In this document: positions 50,119 through 61,278 of the stretch, in pieces | How the letters are laid out: each line of letters begins with the position of its first letter | Position numbering within the stretch: the first letter of the stretch is position 1 | NCBI GenBank assembly: GCA_000333855.2 | Contig: CM007348.1 | Location: 664,244-728,243 of the forward strand | Reading direction: 5' to 3' | Source of the DNA: Endotrypanum monterogeii | Taxonomy: Eukaryota; Euglenozoa; Kinetoplastea; Trypanosomatida; Trypanosomatidae | Length of the DNA: 64,000 nucleotides | The notes under the pieces: generated by a model | Databases searched by the model: none | What the model saw: only the letters and a program-made list of their open reading frames with translations | What the model was told of the DNA's origin: nothing | Made by a program: the position numbers and the translations under genes

Positions 50119-50956
50119 TCGACGTTGTTCTCTTCACCCCATTTGCCCACGGACGGAACACAGGTGCGTACCGTTGACCTGGGTGGATCGCAGGTCTTCC
50201 TACTCTGTGCTGTTGTGAGAGCGTTGCTTGGAGACATGAGAGCGAAGTGGAGCGCTGGTGCTGGCCGTGAGTTGGTGATCATGCGATCAACGGAGCAGCG
50301 GTGTGTGCAAACCCAAAGAAAAAAAGAAAGAGCCAACGTCCTCGTGCTAGGGCTTATAGATTGCTTGCGGTGTCACTGTCTTTCCCCCATGAAACAGTGG
50401 CGACCGGAGGCGGGAAAAAAGTCAATAACTTTAAGGTGTAGCTTCCGTCAGGATGAAAATGAAGTGCTTGGCCTCACTTTGCAGACACACATACACACAC
50501 ACACACATAGTGCTAATTCGTGAGTGCTGTGTGAATGTTCCCTTTCCTTCACTTCACTTGACCCTTTCTGCTTTTATATGGGGGCGGACTTCGCTGATAC
50601 ACACCAACTACTATTCACCCCTTGGTACACATCCACAAAACAGGTTAACGTAGTAGCACACAAAAAAAGTGGTGACCATCACAAAATCTCTTCACAGAAG
50701 ATTCACAAAGTCACTGCACGCGCGTAGCACCCCAGCAACTTTGCTTCGGCTAGCTTTCCGTCACATATCCTTCTTGTTCCATCCTTGCATCTTTGTTTTG
50801 CGTTGTCTTTCCCCAGGAGCCCCCCGAAGGCAGCGCATCTGTGAGTTTCTTCTGGTGCCTTTTTTCGTGGTAGTGTGTATCAAAGGACTCTCTCTGTGTG
50901 TGTGTGTAAAAAGTAAAAGCACGCTCGCACGTGTTTCGTGGAGAGCGAAAAAAAAA
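50119..50956. other. Intergenic region, no gene seen
   Basis: Contains (CA)n at about 50484-50507, (GT)n at 50898-50909 and a pyrimidine tract followed by a clear AG at 50815-50816. Confidence 0.5.
50815..50816 (+). promoter_or_regulatory. Predicted trans-splice acceptor, CS-domain gene
   Basis: TTTGTTTTGCGTTGTCTTTC then CCCAG. A strong tract and acceptor, 141 bases upstream of the ATG at 50957. Confidence 0.65.
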
Positions 50957-52888
50957 ATGACTGTCCCTGTAACAGAGAGTATCGGTAAGGCTCGTTGGAC
51001 CCAGGGCGAGGATGAGGCAACGACCCTTGAAATCCGAATCCCTTGTGCTCTACTCAACGGCATACGGCCGCGCGAGGTGACGGTGGAGATAAAAGATAGT
51101 TGCATCCTATGCGTCACTCACAAAGAGCTGCAGATTCTCCAGTGGCGTCTCTACGCCGCTGTAAACGATGAGGTAGAGTGGCGCGTTGAGGATGGAAACG
51201 TCCTCGTGGTGGAGCTGGAGAAGAAGACTGGTGCCCCATGGAGCTGTCTTCTTGATCTCCCGATGCGTGCGGACGATGAACTTTTGACACCGGTTGCCGA
51301 GATTGACCGTATGTTTCGCACACAATTGCCAGCTCTTCCCCCTGTGGAGGATAGCAAAGGTGAGGCTTCGGCAACGACGTCCTCTGACGAAATCGAGGTA
51401 CTCAAGAACGGCGATGCAGACGGCAAGGAGGCGAACGGTGAGGACAACCTTGATAAGCTGCTGGACGAGGTGGCGAAAGAGGTGACGGGCAGGGATGAGA
51501 AGGAGGGCGATGAGGAAGACGATAACACCGCTGCTTTCATCAAGGCCGAGCTGGAGAATTACCGTGTGGAGGAGGAGGAGATCAAAAAGAAACTGGCCGA
51601 GGTCGAGGCTACACTGAGTGACTCAACGGAGCCAGAGGACATCAAGTCGGCAGCTGAGCAGAGGAATATCCTCAGTAAAATGGTTCAGCTCCATAATGAA
51701 TGCCGTGCCATTCGATCGCAGCCGAGCACTCTGGAAAATTTCTTGAAGTGCACTCAGCTTGACCTGCAGAAGGCACGCGTCAACATCGGTGAAGCCGGGG
51801 AGGGCGAAGAGGAGGAGTACCAATCGGACGAAGAGCGCAATCTGAGCGCAACGGAGCTCATGGCCTGTGGTCTGAAGCTCTTCGAGGACCAGGACATCAA
51901 AGGCTGCCTGCACTTCCTTCGTCTTGCTGCGATCCATCACAAGCACGAGCAGAGTACACTGCTTTTGTATAATATTTATAGCCAGTTGCAGTCACCCCGC
52001 GGCGCGTTCTTGTTGTTGAAGCGCGCGCTCGATGATGGCGAGCCAAGTGCTGCGGCGAATCATAAGGTAGGTGAGCTTTACGACCAAGGAGCACGTCACT
52101 TTCTCCCGCTCTTCCCCGCAGCTATCTATTTCTACCAGCGTGCAGCCAAGCTCGGCCATATGAATGGTATGCTGAGCCTGGCGCAGCTGTGGCTTCGCGG
52201 CGCTACGGCGTCATCGATGCTTTCCGAAGAGGAGGTCGAGGCGCAGCAGAGCATCTCGAAGTACCATGCGTGGTTGCAGAAGGCAATAGATCGCGGTTGC
52301 GGCTCCGCGTACTTTGTGCGCGGCTGCATGCACATCAAAGGTGAGCATGGCATGGCCAAGTCGTACGTAGAAGCGAAGGAATACCTCGACGCGGCTGCCG
52401 GGGCGCAGCCAGAGATTCTCCGCCGTGCCCCGCAGATTACCATGATGCTGGAGATGCTGCGCAAGGAGGAGAACTCTGCGGAGACATCGCAGGAGACAAG
52501 CACCCCCGTGTCGAAGGTCGAGACTGTAGCAGCACCTGCTCCTCCATTTACGCCTGCTGATGAGGGTGTGAAGGTGTCAGCATCTGTCGCACGGTTGAAT
52601 GCTCTTAGCAGCAAGCCCACTGGGTCGTCTGGCAGTAACGGGGGCCTGGCCCCCCGGACCGTGAGCGAAAGTGCAGCCATGCGCGCAAGAAAGGGTTTCG
52701 GCAACGGAGCTCGGGGCAAGCATTTCTGGGAGCGTGCCTGCGTTGTGGGTGTCAGTGTATACAGCGTGTACACTTTGGCCTTTCCCATTCGTATTGCTCT
52801 TCTCCCCTTCTTCTACTCGTTGATTAGCGGCATCATTGAGACCATTCCGTGGCTGGCAAACAGGAACATCGAAAGCACTTTGTTTTAG
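50957..52888 (+). CDS. CS-domain protein with Sel1-like repeats and C-terminal membrane segment
   Basis: A 643-aa protein with three parts. Residues about 12-95 form a CS (p23/NudC-type) domain: KARWTQGEDEATTLEIRIP, VTVEIKDSCILCV, LYAAVNDEVEWRVEDGNVLVVELEKK. Residues about 140-270 are acidic and coiled-coil (VEEEEIKKKLAEVEATLSD). Residues about 298-480 contain Sel1/TPR-like repeats (AIYFYQRAAKLGHMNGMLSLAQLWLRGA, KAIDRGCGSAYFVRGCMHIKGEHGMAKSYVEAKEYLDAAAG). The C-terminus is hydrophobic in two stretches (about 593-633, CVVGVSVYSVYTLAF and IALLPFFYSLISGIIETI), predicting anchorage to the endoplasmic reticulum or outer mitochondrial membrane. CS domains often recruit HSP90, so a membrane-bound co-chaperone is a reasonable guess, not a demonstration. 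I do not recognise a named orthologue. Confidence 0.82.
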   Translation: MTVPVTESIGKARWTQGEDEATTLEIRIPCALLNGIRPREVTVEIKDSCILCVTHKELQILQWRLYAAVNDEVEWRVEDGNVLVVELEKKTGAPWSCLLDLPMRADDELLTPVAEIDRMFRTQLPALPPVEDSKGEASATTSSDEIEVLKNGDADGKEANGEDNLDKLLDEVAKEVTGRDEKEGDEEDDNTAAFIKAELENYRVEEEEIKKKLAEVEATLSDSTEPEDIKSAAEQRNILSKMVQLHNECRAIRSQPSTLENFLKCTQLDLQKARVNIGEAGEGEEEEYQSDEERNLSATELMACGLKLFEDQDIKGCLHFLRLAAIHHKHEQSTLLLYNIYSQLQSPRGAFLLLKRALDDGEPSAAANHKVGELYDQGARHFLPLFPAAIYFYQRAAKLGHMNGMLSLAQLWLRGATASSMLSEEEVEAQQSISKYHAWLQKAIDRGCGSAYFVRGCMHIKGEHGMAKSYVEAKEYLDAAAGAQPEILRRAPQITMMLEMLRKEENSAETSQETSTPVSKVETVAAPAPPFTPADEGVKVSASVARLNALSSKPTGSSGSNGGLAPRTVSESAAMRARKGFGNGARGKHFWERACVVGVSVYSVYTLAFPIRIALLPFFYSLISGIIETIPWLANRNIESTLF

Positions 52889-54668
52889 TGCCCAACGCTG
52901 CGCGTCGACACTTGGGAGTAGGGTAAATATAGACGGGAAAGGTCGTCGTGAAAAACGAGGTGAGTAGCGTATCCTTCTTTTGACCCCTCTCCTCCAAGTG
53001 TGGATGGGTAGCACTCTATTTCTTGTCTTGTTCTTCCCTCCTTTTCATCATCACAATGCGTGTAAGGGTGTAGTGACTCCGCCACGAGTGTTGCACCCTC
53101 CGTTTCTGTCAGACTATATGAATTAAAAAAAAAAATAAAGACAGAGCTCACACGGCACCTATTCGAAACGTCTTTGCGCAAGTGTCACAGGGTGGATCGT
53201 TGTCTTTGAGATATTTGGACACTGGTGCTATGGGGGATCGGCTTCTTGCATTAATACCTCCTCCCCCCCCCTTATCTGCTGACATTATGCCGTAGTTCTC
53301 GCCTGTATTTTACCCTGTTGAACTTCGGTTTCACCGTTTACTTTGTGTTGCTCTTTTCTCGCAAGTCTGAGCGCATGCGCTTCACGGGTGCGCTTTTTTA
53401 TTGTGTGTGTCTTGGCAGCTACCTAGATGGTTGGTGCCATGAAAGCAAAAGGATCAAAAGTCAAAAGAAAACGAGGGGGGGGGCTGTGTGGGTAGGTCAG
53501 TGGCATGCACGGTTGACTGTGAGCGATACTTGAACTTTATGAGTAGCGAAGCTTATTCCCGTCACCTCGCTTTCCGCGGATGGGGTAACATGTGTTTATG
53601 CGTTTTGGCTATTGTGCTCGATGGTGTTCTACTCTGCGCCGTGCCCTGTGCAAACTAGTCAGAACACTATGAGGCGATCAATGGCGTTTTTACGACTCTC
53701 GGAGTTTTGTTCACGAGCCTCGTCGCCCGTGTAGCCCAACAGTCAATCTGAGTTGAGGGGCGGGGGAAAGAAGACAAACAGAGAACATCATATAGGGAGG
53801 TGGTTGGCGAGACGGCGCCCCCCCCTCTTTCCACTCACGCATCTCTTCTAACGACCGTGGGAAAAGTGAAAGCGGCGTGCTTGTGCCCCCCCCCCCCTCA
53901 CGGGTACGGGTTCTCCGAGTTTGCTTCACTTGTTTGTTTTCGTTTCCCTTCTTCATTTTTTCAGTCAATTTTGCTGAGTTTTTGCCGTTTGTGTATGTAT
54001 GTGTGTGTGTGTGTGTTGAGTTCTCGAGCTCCTCCCTCCCTTTTCCTTTTTCTTTTTTCCGAGTCTCTTATTAAGGCTAAAAACATTAAACAATATTTGG
54101 ATGTCTGTGTTTCTGATCCTGCAACTTCAAGTGGTCAAGCAAACGAAAAAAAAAAAGTATGACAACGAAACGCAAAATGGGCGTGAGGTTACCCCGAGTG
54201 CGTGCCGACGCAACGCGGGGCGAGGGACCCGTATGTAACTACATGAGTGGCGGCAGTCCTGTAGCCGAAGTACGTCTCATACCGCTAACTAAGTGTGACA
54301 CCAGAGAGGTTGACATCGATGGAGAGGACGGCGGAGGGGAAGTTGGAGCAAAATCAGGGAGCTTTGTTGAGGGATAGCGCTACCGGTGGATGGATTGTCT
54401 TTCCCATCTCGGTGCATCTTTTTCTTCAGCGCCTTCTGCGATCGCAAGTGCGAGTACGGCTTCTTGAACGGTGGAACCTCCATATTTACCGAGCAACCTG
54501 TACTGGCAGTGACAGCTGGCTCTCTATGGCAGTCTCTTTCGTTTTGCTTTCGCTTTTCACCTTTTGCACGCAAACACTTTTCTTATCTTTTTTTTTCCTT
54601 GTGGCGCTGTGTTCCTGCAACTATCGGTTGACATTTGAGAAGGGTCAGTACATGCCTTCGCATTAGTC
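52889..54668. other. Intergenic region, possible small ORF at 54159
   Basis: 1.8 kb without a recognised gene. Contains T- and G-runs and a (TG)n at about 54000-54018. A 72-codon ATG frame at 54159-54377 of moderately coding-like composition is noted but not called. Confidence 0.45.
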
Positions 54669-55661
54669 ATGCATAGAGACAAGGCGTTTCTGTCGCTCGT
54701 GCGTTATCCCCTGCAGCGGGTGGCAAGGTTCACCCCTTTGACGCCGTTGTCATGGTCCCTGTGTACATTGTGTACCGCGCGTGTGTCGGTCGTTCACGGG
54801 GCTCTTTCCACTAGTCAGCGTTGGCAGAGTGACACTTCCGCTTCAGAAGGCACTGCACAGCCTTCAAGCTCGGCCGCTTCATCGGAGGCTGGTCAACGAC
54901 TGTTTCAGAGTGGTGCACCCGTAATGGAGCGTGCTGCCGATGCACGCCGAGAGATTCATGAACTGTGGAGCAGCACTGCCGCAGCAGAGGAGCATCTTCA
55001 TTCCTCGCTTCTCTCCATGTCAGCGAGCGAGGCGACAGAGGCAGAGGCCAGCGCTGCAGAGGAACGATACAAAGCTGTGGCTGCGTTGCTAGAGAGATAT
55101 AAGCTCGATCCGGCAACACCTCGTGAGGAGGACACCACTCGTGGGCTGGGTGACGCACTCGACCGCTTGTTGCTCCTTTGTGTGCCATTGTCATCGAAGC
55201 ACGGCACAGATCTTCTAGTAAAACTAATGCAGGTTTCTGCCCGCCAGGGTCGCCAGATCTCAATGCGTACCATTCAACATCTGTTTGCACGTACAGGCAG
55301 CTACGCTGAGGCCCTTGCAGTCTTTTATGCAATGCGACGCAGTAACTTTGCGATGAGCATGGAGGCATACCACGCGATGCTCTTTTCCCTCCAGCGACTA
55401 GAAGAGGAAGGGTGGGCAGCCCGTTTTCATACAGAAATTGCTGCTTCCAACGGTGCGGCTCCGTCTGAGCAGGCGCTTGATTTTGTTCTGCGTGGTGTCG
55501 ATAACCAGTTGATGCCGGAGAATAAGCCATGGCTCGGCCGTGTCATGTTTGCAGAAGTAAAGGATAACGGGGCCGCCCAGCGGCAGTCCATGTCGTCATT
55601 TGATGAGATGGGGAAGCTTTGGGTGCGGCGCTACAAGGGTGGTGCAACGTTTACGGAGTAG
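54669..55661 (+). CDS. Probable mitochondrial PPR-like protein
   Basis: A 330-aa protein. The first ~50 residues are Arg/Ser/Leu-rich without acidic residues after position 4 (LVRYPLQRVARFTPLTPLSW), consistent with a mitochondrial presequence. A central Ala/Glu-rich helical region (about 75-150) is followed by helix pairs resembling pentatricopeptide repeats: SMRTIQHLFARTGSYAEALAVFYAMR and MSMEAYHAMLFSLQRLEEEG (about residues 197-260). A short basic tail (WVRRYKGGATF) ends the protein. Trypanosomatid mitochondria have many PPR proteins in mitoribosomes and RNA processing; this could be one, but the repeats are few and degenerate. ATG at 54669. Confidence 0.65.
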   Translation: MHRDKAFLSLVRYPLQRVARFTPLTPLSWSLCTLCTARVSVVHGALSTSQRWQSDTSASEGTAQPSSSAASSEAGQRLFQSGAPVMERAADARREIHELWSSTAAAEEHLHSSLLSMSASEATEAEASAAEERYKAVAALLERYKLDPATPREEDTTRGLGDALDRLLLLCVPLSSKHGTDLLVKLMQVSARQGRQISMRTIQHLFARTGSYAEALAVFYAMRRSNFAMSMEAYHAMLFSLQRLEEEGWAARFHTEIAASNGAAPSEQALDFVLRGVDNQLMPENKPWLGRVMFAEVKDNGAAQRQSMSSFDEMGKLWVRRYKGGATFTE

Positions 55662-56121
55662 CCTTGTTCACACAACTCTTGAGGTTCTTCGCTGTGTCAC
55701 TGTTTATCGGCGAGTCTGCCCTTTGCACATTTATTTGTACTCTCGCTTCTCCGCGATGATCTGCGTTTGCTGTGACTGGAGTGGTGTGCAGGTGCGCGTG
55801 CGCGCTTCCAAGGCATGTCTCTGCGAGTGTGTATATACGTGTGTGATGGGTGTGTTTAGCGTTTTAAGTGCCCTTGACTCTTTTCTCAGTCCTCCCTTTT
55901 TTTTGAAGTGTGTACTCGTGTGTCCACACCGTAAAGCTGGTAAAGCAGAAGGAAAAGCAACAGAGAGAGAGGTGACATATGCGATTGGTTCGCAGTATCG
56001 AGGCATGCGTAGGAGAATGTTAGGTGACGGAAATCGATGGAATATCAGTGCAGAAGTCTGGCTGAAAAGCTGTGGTACAGTCCTGTGAGAGCACTTCAGG
56101 TGTCTATCGCTCCTTACCACC

Positions 56122-56156
<35 letters not shown>

Positions 56157-57328
56157 TTTGTGCAGAGGCTGACCTCTTTCGGAGAATTTCGACTTGGTAT
56201 ATAGCGGAGTTGCGTAGGCTTTGCACAAAGGGTGTGCTCCTCTCAAGGACACACAGCGCGGCAAAGACTACGAAATTATCTCCACTTACCCAACGTAGTG
56301 CCGTTGAATTATGTTTATGCCTTCCACGACTCGTCTTTCCTATTTTTATTTTTCACACGTCGCCACCTGGGATGGGACAACAAGGCTCCTTCTCTTTACT
56401 TGTTTCGCATGCCTCCAGATACACATTACATTCAGGTGAATGACGAATACATCTACACAAGCAAACACACACATACACACAGATAGGTAGGCGCACATAA
56501 ACACACGTGCAATAGGGAGACGTTACTGTTTCGGCGGTAGCAAAGAGAGGTAATGAGTCATGCGGCGGGGAAGGTAGAGGAAAGAAATTCATCTAATTCC
56601 CCGTGTAGAACTGCTGTTCGCACAGGCGCCACTCATTCAACCTCCTGAATTGTGTGTACACCTTCCCAAAATTCTTTTTGTGTCGTTCTGTGCCTATGCA
56701 TCAACTGCTTTGTCGCAAGTTGCCGCTGACTGTCTGACACTTTTTCCCTAGCTCCCATATAGATATAGGGAGACGCAAAGGCTCCGTTACCCCTTAAAAC
56801 CCTGTACAGTAGAGGTTCACGCGTTGCTTGCCTTTCTTCGATATTCCAACCACAAAAATATAGATCTTAGAGGGGCATTCATTTTTTTCATTGATGGCGA
56901 GGAGCGGAGGAGGGAGCACGCCTTGTCGTTGAGGTGTCTCACATGCACTCACCGCACTTTTTTTTTCCCTCTAGTCTCTCTTGTCTTCATATATATATTT
57001 TTATTCGATTAGTAGCAGCAACACGTGACGCTGCTCATTCCCACTGGATCCCCCGCTTTGTCTTTTTCTCCGTCGTCCATACCGCTGGTGCACCTCGGTG
57101 TGCTCTGCCCATCTCTGTCTTCCTGTTTTTCAGGTGGTAAGGTATATCAGCAGCTGCTCATTTGTTTTTTTTTTTTTGCGCACACTTTACAGGTTCCTCA
57201 GCACAACTCGTCCAGTGCAGAGACACGGAGAATTGCAGGCGCAGGTACGCGGCCTGACAACCCGCCTCGTGTCAAGAGTGTCTGAGGTGCGTATTGTGGG
57301 AGGGAATTTCGTCTAGCGTTCTCGAGGT
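55662..57328. other. Intergenic region, no gene seen
   Basis: Contains a (GT)n microsatellite at about 56123-56152, CA-rich sequence near 56460-56483 and the T-rich tract plus AG (57191-57192) for the next gene. Confidence 0.5.
57191..57192 (+). promoter_or_regulatory. Predicted trans-splice acceptor, 907-aa gene
   Basis: T15 run (57163-57177) followed by GCGCACACTTTACAG. The first ATG downstream in a long frame is at 57329. Confidence 0.6.
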
Positions 57329-60052
57329 ATGGAGCACAAGCAAATCGCCGCCACCGCTCATACTCGAACCCCCTCGGTAAACTCCAGAGTTCTGCGTAGT
57401 ATTCAAAGCGAGAATGAAACTCTTCGATCAGAGCTGCTGCAGGCAAAGCAGCGCACAGCGCAGCTACAGCGTCAGCTCAGTGACCTGCGCACGGCATCAG
57501 ATAAGGTTGTGCAGGAAGTTACCATATCTTGTAAAGAGCAAGTGCATGCCCTTGAGGAGCGCTGTCGACTCTTGGCAGATCGACTTGTCGGGTGTAAGCG
57601 GGAGGAGCAGGTAGCCGAAACGGCACGTGTAGGCTTTCTTCTGCGATGGCAGATTGAGGAGCGTCGGTTTCTGGCTCGCGGCCTGGAGGCAATGCAGGAG
57701 GTGCTAGTTGGTATAGGCGGCGGCGTTTCGTCTGTGCCCAAGCGTAGCCCACCTCGCACCGGCGCTTCTACTCGTTCAGCAGACGGGCGGTATGAGGGAG
57801 AAATACAAACGGGGGACTTGTACCGCTTAATGATGTGTGTCTCAGACGCCTTACAGGTTCATATAGCTTCTACAAAGCTGGAAAAAGCGCACATCCGGCT
57901 GACTCTGGAGCAGGCCGCTTCGCTTCTCAATGAGCTGCACGACGCTGTGAAGGACGCGACGCGCACTGTCTTCGACGCCGTTGCTCAGCTCGGAGCGACA
58001 AGCGAGCATGGTAGCACATTATTACTTGGGGGTGGCGCCATATCACCGTCATCTCTGCTGGCCGCACCCAATAGCGCTCTCTCTGCCTCAGCGCAAAGTG
58101 GCAGCGGCCTTGGTTCTCTTCACCGACGGGGGGGTGGGGATGATGGAAACACTGCCGGTACTGCCGACGTCGCTCCGACTGTCCGCAGTCAAGACGCAAC
58201 AGCCTCTCTATTTTTTCACTCTTTGGCGGCACCTCTGACGGCTGAGCAACTCAGCTTGAAGCTGGAGTGGGTTTGCGATGTTCTAAAGGCTTCCATGAGG
58301 TGCGCAGGCGAGGTGGGCACATTCATCACCGCCGCTATGGAGGGTCTCAAGACCCTGCCCCCACTCTTCCAGCAATACTGCAAAGAAGGCGACCGTGCCT
58401 CAATTTCCAAGCAACCGCATCCGCTGATGTCCTCAGCTAGTCCCGAAATGGATGCGCTGCTCCGCAGCTTTCTGGGAGATCTCTCCAAAATCAAGCAACA
58501 GGCCGCCCAGCAGCAGGACGAAATGGCCCGGCAACTCGCACAGGAGATGGACCGGCACTTCCAGTCGACAGAGCAGTACGAGCGACGAGTGAAGCTGCTC
58601 GAGGCGGAGTGCGCACGGCTGCTCCGGTACGTGGAGAGACAGTCGACCCAGGGGCCAGGGGTGGGTTCGATGACGCAGACGCCCGTTCGGGGAAACACGA
58701 GAGCTTCAATGACCCTTATGCCAGCGCCACTGCCTCTTCATGACATCCCGGTGACGCCAGAGCGTTACGTTCCAAACTCTGATGCACCGAAGCGGTCTGA
58801 GCCGCGGAGCTCTCGACTCTGGCAAGAACGCTCCGTGACAGCATCGCGCGTGTTTCCTTATGATCAGCGCGCCCCTTCTGAGGCAGTGGGCCCAAAGGCG
58901 CAGAGGGAACCGGTAGAGGTAGTCCTTGCAGCCCAGGCTGGCGACGGCACAAGAGTCGTTGACCCAGCGCATGCCAACCACAACGCCTTGCATCCTTCCT
59001 CTCTGCCGGGCTCTTATGTGAATGGGCCCTCCTCGTCCCTTCAGCTGTCGAGCGCTGCAGCACGCACCCCTGTGTTTCAGGTGGCATCGGAGCTTAAAGC
59101 TATGGGTCAGGATTCAAGGGTTCGGCCGCCACACGGCGCTTCAGACGCACTGCTGTCACCGCGAGATGCTGGCCATCGATTTTCTTCTCCTGCGTCACCC
59201 CATGTATCTCGCAAGGCCTCTACGACTGTCAGCGCTTCTTCCGCCCCTGCCCACTCTCGACTCTCGGGGAGACGTTCGACGACGGCGTCCACACTGCCAC
59301 AACCGCGCGGTACGGAAACGTTTTTCACACGCAGCTCCACAGCCACGGTTTCCCCCGTGTTGTCCACACCAGAGAATTCCTCTCCAGTGCTTCGTGACAG
59401 CGCCACAGAGGCCTTGGTGCCGTCGTACCAGCGCACTCGTGCCGCGACTGCCCATCTTCCCTTTCCAAAGCCTCCAGTTGCTGTTACAGCTGTTCCCGCG
59501 TTGCGGGATGCTACAACTCTCTCGGACGTCTCCGTCGCCACTTCTCGTCCAGGGAGGGGAGGGAATCCTCGAAACGCTCCTTCACCACAACCGTTGTACG
59601 ATGAGGCAGCTGCTGACATTTTCTTCGTGGACTCCAGTTTCGGCGGTGCCGCCTCGTCAGTGTCGTCGGTGCAGCGCCTGCGGTTGGAAAATTCGCGTAT
59701 GAGTGACATCGGCAGCACTGCAGAACTGCGCACATTGTCTCCTCGGCAGCCGGTCAAGCTGAGGCCTTACGTCAAGCCCCCCTTGCTTGTCGAAGGCGGT
59801 GCGCCACGGACTGGGCAGCAGCGTTGCACACCACCAACTGATGCATCAGCGGTACTCTCAACACACGTCGCTGGTGAAGTCAGCGTGGTAGACACTTCTC
59901 GACAAGAAGAGGCGCCGAACACCCCACCCATTTGGCGTCGTATCAAAGAGGAGGTGTTTTTTCAGCGAGGGATGTCATCTTCGCCGATTGTAGGCGACGA
60001 GGCTTCCGCGTTGTTTAGCACTCCTCCTGAGGTTTCATGCTCATATTCATGA
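57329..60052 (+). CDS. Coiled-coil, Ser/Pro-rich protein, function unknown
   Basis: I do not recognise this 907-aa protein. The N-terminus (about residues 22-110) is a coiled coil (SENETLRSELLQAKQRTAQL and following heptads). A second predicted helical/coiled segment lies at about 375-440 (AAQQQDEMARQLAQEMDRHF, EQYERRVKLLEAECARLLRYV). Gly/Ser-rich linkers separate them. The C-terminal half is low-complexity and rich in Ser, Pro, Thr and Arg, with many SP/TP sites (for example SSPASPHVSRKAS, TLSPRQP), as in trypanosomatid cytoskeletal or basal-body proteins. No enzyme domain is visible. ATG at 57329 with upstream splice acceptor. Confidence 0.8.
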   Translation: MEHKQIAATAHTRTPSVNSRVLRSIQSENETLRSELLQAKQRTAQLQRQLSDLRTASDKVVQEVTISCKEQVHALEERCRLLADRLVGCKREEQVAETARVGFLLRWQIEERRFLARGLEAMQEVLVGIGGGVSSVPKRSPPRTGASTRSADGRYEGEIQTGDLYRLMMCVSDALQVHIASTKLEKAHIRLTLEQAASLLNELHDAVKDATRTVFDAVAQLGATSEHGSTLLLGGGAISPSSLLAAPNSALSASAQSGSGLGSLHRRGGGDDGNTAGTADVAPTVRSQDATASLFFHSLAAPLTAEQLSLKLEWVCDVLKASMRCAGEVGTFITAAMEGLKTLPPLFQQYCKEGDRASISKQPHPLMSSASPEMDALLRSFLGDLSKIKQQAAQQQDEMARQLAQEMDRHFQSTEQYERRVKLLEAECARLLRYVERQSTQGPGVGSMTQTPVRGNTRASMTLMPAPLPLHDIPVTPERYVPNSDAPKRSEPRSSRLWQERSVTASRVFPYDQRAPSEAVGPKAQREPVEVVLAAQAGDGTRVVDPAHANHNALHPSSLPGSYVNGPSSSLQLSSAAARTPVFQVASELKAMGQDSRVRPPHGASDALLSPRDAGHRFSSPASPHVSRKASTTVSASSAPAHSRLSGRRSTTASTLPQPRGTETFFTRSSTATVSPVLSTPENSSPVLRDSATEALVPSYQRTRAATAHLPFPKPPVAVTAVPALRDATTLSDVSVATSRPGRGGNPRNAPSPQPLYDEAAADIFFVDSSFGGAASSVSSVQRLRLENSRMSDIGSTAELRTLSPRQPVKLRPYVKPPLLVEGGAPRTGQQRCTPPTDASAVLSTHVAGEVSVVDTSRQEEAPNTPPIWRRIKEEVFFQRGMSSSPIVGDEASALFSTPPEVSCSYS

Positions 60053-60099
60053 TTGTCTCAATCTTGATGTCTTCAACTTGATAAGCGTGAGGGCTTGCG

Positions 60100-60130
<31 letters not shown>

Positions 60131-61278
60131 CTGTCTGTTGAAGAGGTTGGAGTGGGGCAGATCTGTATCTATGATGGGAAAAACAGCACACTGATTGAGT
60201 GGGTTTTCCTCTAGGTTGTGTGTAATGGTGAGTGTGAGCTGCTTTGTGAACACCGAAGGCTATCATTAGTACGCACGTGTGTGTCGCCATACGATAGTCA
60301 GCACACCATAGACACACATACACGCACACGTTCGTAATGAAGGACTTTGCAGTAATCAGCAGGTGGTTTCTTCTTTTTGGGCGAGATGCATCAGCCGAGC
60401 ACTTGGACATGCAAAGTGGTGCAAAAGTCTGGTATGTTTATATCAGCCAGCGCTCACAGCAAACACACACACACACAAACAAGCAGACATGGAAATGCAA
60501 TCGTACGTGTTCAGCGACTTTCTTACGTCGTATGTGTGACTTTGTGCCGATATTGTTTTTTTGCGGAAGAGGGAGGGGTGGTGGTGGTGGGGCGGAGAAC
60601 TACCGTATGGACGTGTTGCTCATTCTCCCCCTGTTTCTTTTCGTCTTCTTATCGGTTTGTGTACTTGCCATCTACCCGACGCCTCTCCCCTGAACTCTGT
60701 GCACCTTCCTCGTTCCCGCTCTATTATATGCGTGCATCCGCGTTCATTTCACCGTTCACCTGGCGTCTCTTCTAGCGAACCAAATGGTTTGCCCTCGAAG
60801 GAAGAAAAACAGAAAAAAAACGTGATATCTTCCTGTTGAAGCAGGAATAAAGAAAAACATATACGACTGTATATATAAACGAGTCTCTCTCTTCCCGCCA
60901 AAGAGGGTCCCTCTTTGCATTGAGTAGGAGAAATGAAAGAGGCGAAGGGGGCTACAGGACAGCATCTTCGCCGACAGACTCAAAGAAACAAGCCTGGTTT
61001 CCTTCGTTTCACGGAGTCTCATGCTGGAGTAACGAGAGGCGAAACATCATTTCCCCCCTCTCGTCTCATGCTGACCCTTTCCCATGGCTACACCTGCACA
61101 TATCTCTCCTGTCTTTCTTGCTGGCAGGAAGGTCACTGGTACGACCGCTACTCGCCTTCCAGGCCACGACGAACACCATGGTCTCTCTCCTTTCTTTTCT
61201 TTTCTTCCTGCTTCGTGCCCACTGGTAAACTTTAAAGTGTAATTGTCAATTGCAAGAGGGATCGATCCCAGCCCCACC
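60053..61278. other. Intergenic region, no gene seen
   Basis: Contains (CT)n(GT)n at about 60101-60132 and a pyrimidine tract (61187-61220) before the GH63 gene. No small gene recognised. Confidence 0.5.
61236..61237 (+). promoter_or_regulatory. Predicted trans-splice acceptor, GH63 gene
   Basis: CTCTCCTTTCTTTTCTTTTC and further pyrimidines precede AAACTTTAAAG, 42 bases before the ATG at 61279. Confidence 0.55.

Noticed and set aside
50669..50956. N-terminal extension of the CS-domain protein
   Set aside because: Lies across the strong splice acceptor at 50815 and has no domain similarity; ATG 50957 directly precedes the CS domain.
54295..54666. 123-codon frame before the PPR-like gene
   Set aside because: Hydrophobic low-complexity translation of a T-rich tract; overlaps the expected splicing signals of the next gene.
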